Source: Paragordius varius (lineage: Eukaryota > Nematomorpha). Taken from it: a DNA stretch of 64,000 nt. The stretch lies in NCBI GenBank assembly GCA_964247055.1, contig OZ176052.1:4712001-4776000 (forward strand), written 5' to 3'. Shown here piece after piece: positions 60,101 to 64,000 of the stretch (within the stretch, counting starts at the first letter, position 1; every line of letters starts with the position of its first letter). Below the pieces are notes generated by a model. That model searched no databases. It was not told the DNA's origin and was given only the letters and a program-made list of their open reading frames with translations. Position numbers and translations under genes: made by a program.

Positions 60101-63100
60101 TAAATTAGTAAATTTGCAGATAGTGATCAACGATTATATTGAAAAAGTTGACTTTACATTAGCTCCTAAGCCCCGCTTAATAATAAAATACATTATGAGA
60201 ATTAGATGGTCTACTATAGTATTTACATATACCATTTACAATTCAAATGCACCCTTAAATTCAGATTCACCCTCGAACAATTCAAATTTACCCTAAAAAT
60301 AAATTATGTTTTTTGGGCTATATAACTCATCATTAATATGAAATATATTTTTAGGACATAGTTTATTATTTTTTCAGCATTATATTAATTTTAAACAGAA
60401 TTTCACATTTTAAAAATATTGAAAAATAAAGGTTATTTTAAATCGTGGAAAAACACATAATTTATTTTAGGGATGATTTGATGTTTGAGGGGAAATTTGA
60501 ACTGCAAATGGTTTATTATGTGTTATAATAAGTAAGATTTTTTGGAATAATCGCACACACAAAAACGTTTTTTTGTCACACGATAAAATGGTATGACTGT
60601 ATATATATATTATTTATTTTATAGAAAATTATGATATGGGAACTCCAATTACCACATCTAATATTAACACTGTTGTTGGTGTATCATCATCCTCAATAAA
60701 TTTTGCACTGTACTTTAACAAATTTTGCATAACTCAAACGCCAAATGATATAACTTATGTCTGCATAATGTGTCTAATAAGTCAATTGTCACCCCTTACA
60801 AACATGCGAAATATTAATGAAATGTTTTACATATTGCATGAAAATGTCACCACCTCCTACATTTTGGAATCAACAACTACTCTTAAATCCGAATTTAGTG
60901 ATGTTAAGAATGAAGTAACTTTCTTTTTTGTATATTTTTTCTTAATTATAATAGAGTTTGCTAGTTTTTTTTAAACAGGATAAATTAAAAATGCATTTTT
61001 TCTTATTACTCTTTTGGAATCGTACTTAATTAATTATATAATATGAAAATGTATAGACACCTAATTTGTTGCAAACAAAAATTTCCAATGTTATTGAAGA
61101 GATGGGACTTGATGCAGTGTATGATAAGTTGACGTACATATCACCAAACATTATTAGTATGCACTATATTAAAACTTTTTATTTATTTTTATGTTAACAT
61201 GGTTTTCTAACCAATAATTTTGACCAAAATATTTCATAAATAATATTTCTATTTATATTCAGATTTTTGGTGGAATAATAAGGAGCATAACGCCATATTG
61301 GAGTTATGCGAGTGTTTAGATTTAGCCAATCTCACTTGTAATAACGCGACATCATTATCGACTACCACATCAGAAAATGCTGCATGGCCCATAAACCCTG
61401 AAATTAAAGTTTTGTTAGCTTTTTCATTTGCCATTTTCTTGAGATCGCTCAAACAGAATTCCGATGCGGGATTTATTCGTGGTAAAATTATTTAAATAAT
61501 CGATATGTCTACTGCATTGACTTTATGTATAGTAAAAATTGGGACAAAATGTAAAAATATAAAGACAAAATCATTTTTCAAAATACAACCATACTTTTTT
61601 AAACCATAATTTATCCTATAAAAAACATTTAATTACAATCGTAAAATACATAATTGATTGTTAGCAATTTACATTTCTATACTTTACTTTGTAGTTCAAA
61701 ACAATAAGTTATATTTAAAAAAATCAAGATTGAAAAAGTATGGTTGTCTTTTTAAAAAATATATGTCTTTATATTTTCACATTTTGTCCGTATAACTTCA
61801 ATTTTTACTGTAATAACTTTAAAATAAGTAAATGAATCATAGGATCTTTTTATGAAGTCTTTCCATAGGGTAGGTTTTAGAGATTGTCTAGTCTTTTATT
61901 ATCATTATGCGTAAATGTATTTATTATATTACAATTGCCTTATGATATTTATGCATTCCTTTACTTAATTAAAAATATTGAACATCAATCAATCGAAACG
62001 TCTAATTTAAAATGATTGTAAAAACGTTTTTATTGATTGGGAAAACGTGTCGATTAACACTTGGAAATTGATTTACGGAAGGATGTTTTCTCAGGCCGGG
62101 AAAATATATTATCCCATCGTTTTTCAATAAAAAGCGCAAATACTCTGTGATTTATTTTTATGATTCAAATCCTTTTGTATCTGGAATAAAAAGACACATC
62201 CTTAGTAAATGTAATGGATTTGGATGAAGAGGATACCCTTGATACCTGTATTATGTTGCATGCATTCACATTTTTCAAGTGCTATTTGACACGAAACACT
62301 AAATTTGGTTGGATGAATGGTGCTTTCCAACTTATTTTGGACGATTTGTTCGCAAACATGATTATACAGTTCCCGTGGAAGGTATTTTTTATAACTTTCT
62401 CATATTTTTCATTAAATTATTATATTTGTTTTAATTAACTATGAATTTTTATTTTTATGGTTCTTTATTTAATGGTTACTGTAAAGGGTTCAAAAACAAT
62501 ACACGAATGATTTGTTTTTAGGTGAATAAACCATAGTCTTTTAACTTAAAATTTTGAATAATGTGTGTAATTTTGACCATTAATTGGTGGTGAATTATTG
62601 TTCTCTAATTTACATAGGTTGTAAAGAATTTTGCTTTTATATTATATGATAAAAATTTGTGCCTATTTTGCTTTTTTAGCTTTTTTTATATCTAATATAT
62701 AAATGCACTATCAAAAAAAAGATGAAAATAAATGAGTATTGATTTATTCATTGAAGCATTATTTCTGATCTATTTTAACAATCACATAAAACTATATTTT
62801 GCCATGTTTGTTCATAAAAATTATAATTTAACATATGTATTCACAATTTACCCCCTATAATGATACTTCTCATATGTTATTTTCAGTGCATTTCTATAAA
62901 CTTACTAGCCCATAATGCTTTTTTCCGATTTTTATTAGGCCCCAATTTTTTACATATCGTTCAATGTTTAACACGTCTTCTCACAAACTTACTTGTTTGT
63001 GATGGATTTTTCATAATAAATTAAATACAATAAAAAATGAAATTCACTATTTTTTACTAATTTATATTTTAAATATCTACAGAGTTATAATTTTAACTAC

Positions 63101-64000
63101 CAATAAAATAATATATAGTTTTTTAAGGGTCAGGATGCGTATAATGATCCATGTTTTTTTCCCACAATGGGGTAAATATGAGGGAGATATATATTTTTTT
63201 ACCTAAATTTATTTTAAAATTTATATTTTACATACAAAATTTTTGTTTAGATACGTGAACTAAAGAATGACAGTGATGACAGTGCCCGATTGCTTTCGAA
63301 TGCCGAAAGCGCTGATCTGGTTCCATTCCAAGAATTGCCTCAATACTATGAGGAATTACTTTTATTGGTAACAACTTATTATAACATTTTTATGATACGT
63401 TTTCAGTTGGTTTTATATATATTGACCAAAGGAAAGTTAGCATTTACAGTATGCACATTAATATATTCATTATTATTGCCGATTGACAATACAGTAGTGT
63501 ATGTTAAAAAGTATAAATGGTTGATTACGATAATATACCTATCTTTCTTCATAAAATTTTAATTAATTATATGGACAAAATTTGTTTTATATCATACCCT
63601 ATGTAATACCAATAGGCCAACCATAATGTAATCAATTACTGTATTTTTCCTTTAAATCATTTGTTAATATATAGTTAGCCGATCTTTACCGACATGAAAA
63701 TGGGTATAATTTACCCAATAAATTTTGGAGTGCTACCACATTACCTAATCCAATCAAAACTGCAGTCCATTCTCACACTGATTTTGATGTGCGTTTACAT
63801 AAAAAAGTTCAAAATGGAGCATATTTATGTGACATTAATCTTTACAAAGTTAGTTAAAATTAATTTATCATATGTAATATTCGCAGTAAAAAATGGAATA
63901 TGTACAGTTTTTCAATTTTTTTAAACATGATTTGTTAAATATAACTCATCATTATGGGTATGCAAAACAAAGGGAGTTGTGAATTAAAACCTAATTATAT
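57155..64000 (+). CDS. NUP205: Nucleoporin NUP205, N-terminal part; gene runs off the window
   Basis: Eleven exons join in phase to 680 residues: 57155-57170, 57195-57337, 57359-57949, 58675-58787, 59162-59262, 60625-60914, 61057-61156, 61263-61481, 62206-62381, 63251-63367 and 63675-63848. NUP205 is a large alpha-solenoid scaffold of the inner ring of the nuclear pore. Matches to the family include INESLYLSELL with MIGTLLYFES, IKVLLAFSFAIFLRSL (compare LQATVRLAWALALR), the block MIIQFPWK|IRELKNDSDDSARL, and YYEELLLL|LADLYRHENGYNLPNKFW (compare LMLLIGELY ... LALEYW). The start at 57155 gives MVVKLDFYAWNFGKEL in a 16-nt first exon and is plausible, not proven. Introns 1 and 2 are 24 and 21 nt, while later ones reach 1362 nt and hold MITEs. 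A further exon may begin near 63923. Most of the roughly 2000-residue protein lies beyond the window. Confidence 0.85.
58010..58339. repeat. MITE family 1, copy D, in NUP205 intron 3
   Basis: It begins TATACCGTTTACAGTTCAAT and ends GACTGTAAATGGTACA. Subterminal AATTCACCCTTGAACAATT-type units are repeated several times at each end, and this is the longest copy (330 bp). It accounts for almost half of the 725-nt intron. Confidence 0.85.
58430..58560. other. GC-richer patch with GGTTCCGGTTCC, in NUP205 intron 3
   Basis: AACCCGGTTCCGGTTCCATT and ACCACCCCGGTTTTGATTTT stand out from the AT-rich intron. A similar GGTTC-rich patch occurs at about 4010-4210, so this may be a dispersed repeat. No coding frame fits the gene. 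Confidence 0.4.
60228..60515. repeat. MITE family 1, copy E, in NUP205 intron 5
   Basis: TATACCATTTACAATTCAAA at the left and ACTGCAAATGGTTTA at the right, with the shared interior CTCATCATTAATATGAAATA. It ends about 110 bp before the next exon. Confidence 0.85.
61529..61812. repeat. Inverted-repeat MITE in NUP205 intron 8
   Basis: Left TATAGTAAAAATTGGGACAA and right TTCAATTTTTACTGTA are near complements, and ACAAAATGTAAAAATATAAA mirrors TTTATATTTTCACATTTTGT. A CAGT-type end with TA on both sides suggests a Tc1/mariner-type MITE. A fragment of the same family (AAAGACAAAACGTAAAAATG) is visible at about 59297-59340 in intron 5. Confidence 0.75.

Noticed and set aside
1-64000. LTR retroelements, Polintons, CRISPR arrays, rRNA or tRNA genes
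   Set aside because: No long direct repeats bounding a gag-pol-like frame, no capsid or integrase-like motif, no regular short repeat-spacer arrays, and no convincing cloverleaf or rRNA sequence was seen. A covariance-model search would be decisive for tRNA.

Overview
This is a very AT-rich window (about three quarters A+T by eye) from a small-genome metazoan. The gene set is animal: an Sp-family factor with a Buttonhead box, Kunitz inhibitors, LRRFIP, claspin, PIGW, NUP205, mitochondrial ATP synthase subunit c and a rhodopsin-like receptor. All reading frames use the standard code. Nine introns of 21-36 nt interrupt four conserved genes. Among animals, introns this short are a reported hallmark of dicyemid mesozoans, so a dicyemid (or a relative such as an orthonectid) is my best guess. 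That placement is inference, and lineages with similarly small introns cannot be excluded.

Layout: a claspin-like gene on the minus strand (about 0.1-3.2 kb); an uninterrupted 7TM receptor on plus (7.2-8.6 kb); a six-exon secreted VWA-domain protein on minus (10.6-14.2 kb); a 9-kb gene-poor stretch of MITEs and hAT debris; an LRRFIP-like coiled-coil gene on plus (23.3-27.8 kb); mitochondrial ATP synthase subunit c on minus (29.9-30.3 kb); a transposon-rich block (30.3-41.9 kb) holding a 2730-bp hAT element with intact ends and 8-bp target duplications plus an older hAT relic; an Sp-like factor on minus (42.0-43.3 kb); a six-exon PIGW/GWT1 gene on minus (45.9-47.4 kb); two Kunitz genes in tandem on plus (49.3-53.6 kb); a four-copy nested MITE array (54.2-56.4 kb); and the 5' part of NUP205 on plus, running off the right edge.

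The genes are unrelated housekeeping, signalling and secreted-protein loci, and there is no operon-like logic. What organises the window is its intron and repeat structure. Introns are either tiny (21-63 nt) or hundreds of bases long. Several of the long ones contain a MITE, most often a family ending TATACCATTTACA with five copies here, four of them inside introns. A second MITE family, flanked by TTAA, has inserted repeatedly into itself. Three plus-strand LINE fragments all come from the C-terminal end of the reverse-transcriptase ORF. I saw no convincing tRNA, rRNA, CRISPR or LTR element. The strongest candidates for something new are the ultra-short introns, the single-finger Sp-like factor, the VWA domain without a normal MIDAS and the nested TTAA array.
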